Source: an uncultured Isosphaeraceae bacterium
GTDB lineage: Bacteria; Planctomycetota; Planctomycetia; Isosphaerales; Isosphaeraceae
Length of the DNA: 6,733 bases
Assembly: GCA_937907405.1 (NCBI GenBank)
Contig: CALCIC010000821.1
Location: forward strand, 1-6,733
Reading direction: 5' to 3'
The notes beneath the pieces were generated by a model, which did no database searches, was not told the DNA's origin, and saw nothing but the letters and a program-made list of their open reading frames with translations. Shown here in pieces: positions 5,591-6,733 of this stretch. Position 1 is the first letter of the stretch. Each line of letters starts with the position of its first letter. The translations under genes and the position numbers were made by a program.

Positions 5591-5597
5591 AGTTCGT

Positions 5598-6733
5598 TTA
5601 ACGTGCGATCTGCGACAGATCGAAACGATGAGGTCCCGGCGAGGAATTACGAGGGAACTGGTAGTATTCGGCCGCGCCGGTCTCGGGGTTGATCTGGAAG
5701 CCGGGCTCCTCGCGAACGTGCAGCAGCGTTCCTTCGGCCGTCGACTCGATGGAATCAATCGTCCACGAGTGATGAACGCCGTCGCCGTGTGTGACGATCA
5801 GGGTCCGTCCGGTCGAGGCGGGGTCGTCGGGCAGCTTGTCGGGGCTGACGAACCAGCCTCGGCCGCGCTCGTTCCGCTTCCTGACCGAACCGGTGATCGC
5901 GCCGGTGATCCGCGGCAGCGACAGCAGCCTGCCGCCGGCCTCGGCGAAGGTCCCTCCGGCGAGCACCGCCCCCTGGTCGTTCACCCTCACTGCGAGACCG
6001 TCGGTCGTGACGAACCGCCCGTTGGCGAGCTGGACCTTCAGCGTCTTGCCCGGCTCACGGTTGACGACGACGTGTTCCGGGCCGTCGGGGGTCTCGACCA
6101 GGACGACGACGCCGTTTTCGACCGATTCGACGCGGCCGACCTTCGCCAGCGGGGCGACCCCCGGAGTCACGGGTTCGAACAGCGTCACGAAGACCGTGCG
6201 CAACGTCTCGCCGTTCGTCGATCGACGCCGGACGATCAGGCTGGCGCGTTCGGTCTCGTCGTCGGCGTCGGGCGACTCCGCGCTCGACGCGGTGATCAGG
6301 GTCGCCGGCAAGTCGCCCAGGATGTGAAGCTTGAGGGTCGGCTGCGTCTCGGAGTCGCCGCGCAGGCTGACCAATCGCGTCTCCGACGCCTCCGCGCGAC
6401 CGCCCAGGACGACCTGGCAGGGCCCGCTGATCTTGCTTTGCATCCTCGGGTGGAATTCACCGTAAGCCTGGACGAACCACCGTCCGCTCTCGGCCTTCGC
6501 CGAATCGACGTATGCGATGGAAGGAGGGAGCAGGCTCGCCGGCGCCGGCTGGGCGGGAGTGACCAGCCGCCACCGCTCCTTGCGATCGGCGGCCGCGTGG
6601 AAGATCTGGTCGTGTTGAAGTCCGCCGCTGACCTCGAAGACCGACAACGCGTAGCGACCATGGGCGGACTGCGACGCCACGAACGTCTCTCGATAGCGCG
6701 TGGTGGATTCGGGGTAGGCGAAGCGGTCTTCAA
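5598..6733 (-). CDS. Heparinase II/III-like protein, C-terminal part (5' end beyond the right edge)
   Basis: The frame is open from the right edge to TAA at 5600-5598, giving 377 visible residues; the start is outside the window. A GTG at 6680 is not the start, because 17 further in-frame residues precede it and read as normal protein (RFAYPESTTRYRETFV). Visible residues 30-47 (SVFEVSGGLQHDQIFHAA) resemble the first strands of the C-terminal beta-sandwich of heparinase II/III-like polysaccharide lyases, with the GG-x-x-H and later His pattern, and the rest is beta-rich with no membrane segment. These enzymes cleave acidic polysaccharides by beta-elimination and are exported; the alpha/alpha-toroid domain carrying the main catalytic residues would lie upstream and cannot be checked. 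It might be a non-catalytic relative. No partner gene for polysaccharide uptake is visible. Confidence 0.65.
   Translation of the reverse strand, partial: EDRFAYPESTTRYRETFVASQSAHGRYALSVFEVSGGLQHDQIFHAAADRKERWRLVTPAQPAPASLLPPSIAYVDSAKAESGRWFVQAYGEFHPRMQSKISGPCQVVLGGRAEASETRLVSLRGDSETQPTLKLHILGDLPATLITASSAESPDADDETERASLIVRRRSTNGETLRTVFVTLFEPVTPGVAPLAKVGRVESVENGVVVLVETPDGPEHVVVNREPGKTLKVQLANGRFVTTDGLAVRVNDQGAVLAGGTFAEAGGRLLSLPRITGAITGSVRKRNERGRGWFVSPDKLPDDPASTGRTLIVTHGDGVHHSWTIDSIESTAEGTLLHVREEPGFQINPETGAAEYYQFPRNSSPGPHRFDLSQIAR

Larger units (their letters stand above)
5199..5597. other. Non-coding region of 399 bases with structured elements
   Basis: No protein-coding gene is convincing here; a minus-strand open frame crossing it translates hairpin arms and is Arg/Ser-rich. 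From right to left the stretch holds an AT-rich palindrome (5578-5590), a sigma70-like minus-strand promoter (5520-5547), a candidate small RNA (5386-5514) ending in an intrinsic terminator (5393-5430), and a long REP-like inverted repeat (5266-5360). The last 67 bases before the GTG at 5198 show no clear promoter. Confidence 0.75.

Noticed and set aside
5606..5622. Perfect 7-3-7 palindrome CGATCTG/CAGATCG as terminator of the heparinase-like gene
   Set aside because: It lies within the last codons before the stop and is not followed by a T-run on the minus strand; it may still fold in the mRNA.
5240..5758. Minus-strand open frame with MEKITKSTLPLD-like start across the non-coding region
   Set aside because: It overlaps the heparinase-like gene, translates hairpin arms and a terminator, and becomes Arg/Ser-rich; the internal ATG near 5576 lacks a good ribosome binding site.

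Overview
The window is high-GC DNA whose coding style, an exported protein with a signal peptide, a heparinase-type protein and a characteristic intergenic repeat all suggest a planctomycete, most likely of the Isosphaeraceae (Paludisphaera/Singulisphaera type). This assignment is inference from gene content and remembered repeat sequence; no marker gene is present.

Layout, left to right. (1) Bases 1-426, minus strand: the N-terminal 142 residues of a secreted protein, cut by the left edge. (2) Bases 427-805: a divergent intergenic region with a candidate minus-strand promoter, a foldable leader for the secreted gene, and several perfect palindromes. (3) Bases 806-4343, plus strand: a tight two-gene operon. 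The first gene encodes a 963-residue membrane protein with two tandem copies of a spermidine-synthase-associated membrane module, followed by a spermidine-synthase-like (SAM-fold) catalytic domain. Thirteen bases later a GTG start with a good ribosome binding site opens a membrane-anchored TlpA/ResA-type thioredoxin with a WCPPC active site. (4) Bases 4344-4403: a short convergent gap with a GC-rich hairpin. (5) Bases 4404-5198, minus strand: a 264-residue protein of unknown function. (6) Bases 5199-5597: a 399-base non-coding stretch holding a long REP-like inverted repeat, a strong intrinsic terminator with a GCAA loop, and a TTGACA-type promoter. Together the promoter, three consecutive hairpins and the terminator look like an unannotated small RNA of about 120-130 nt. 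(7) Bases 5598-6733, minus strand: the C-terminal 377 residues of a probable heparinase II/III-like protein, cut by the right edge.

How the parts fit: the fused aminopropyltransferase-like protein and the thioredoxin are almost certainly co-transcribed and both act at a membrane, so a shared extracytoplasmic or envelope role is plausible but unproven. The heparinase-like gene and the unknown gene point the same way but are separated by the terminator, so they are probably separate transcription units. The most novel items are the candidate small RNA, the duplicated membrane module fused to an altered spermidine-synthase core, and the pairing of that fusion with a TlpA-like protein.
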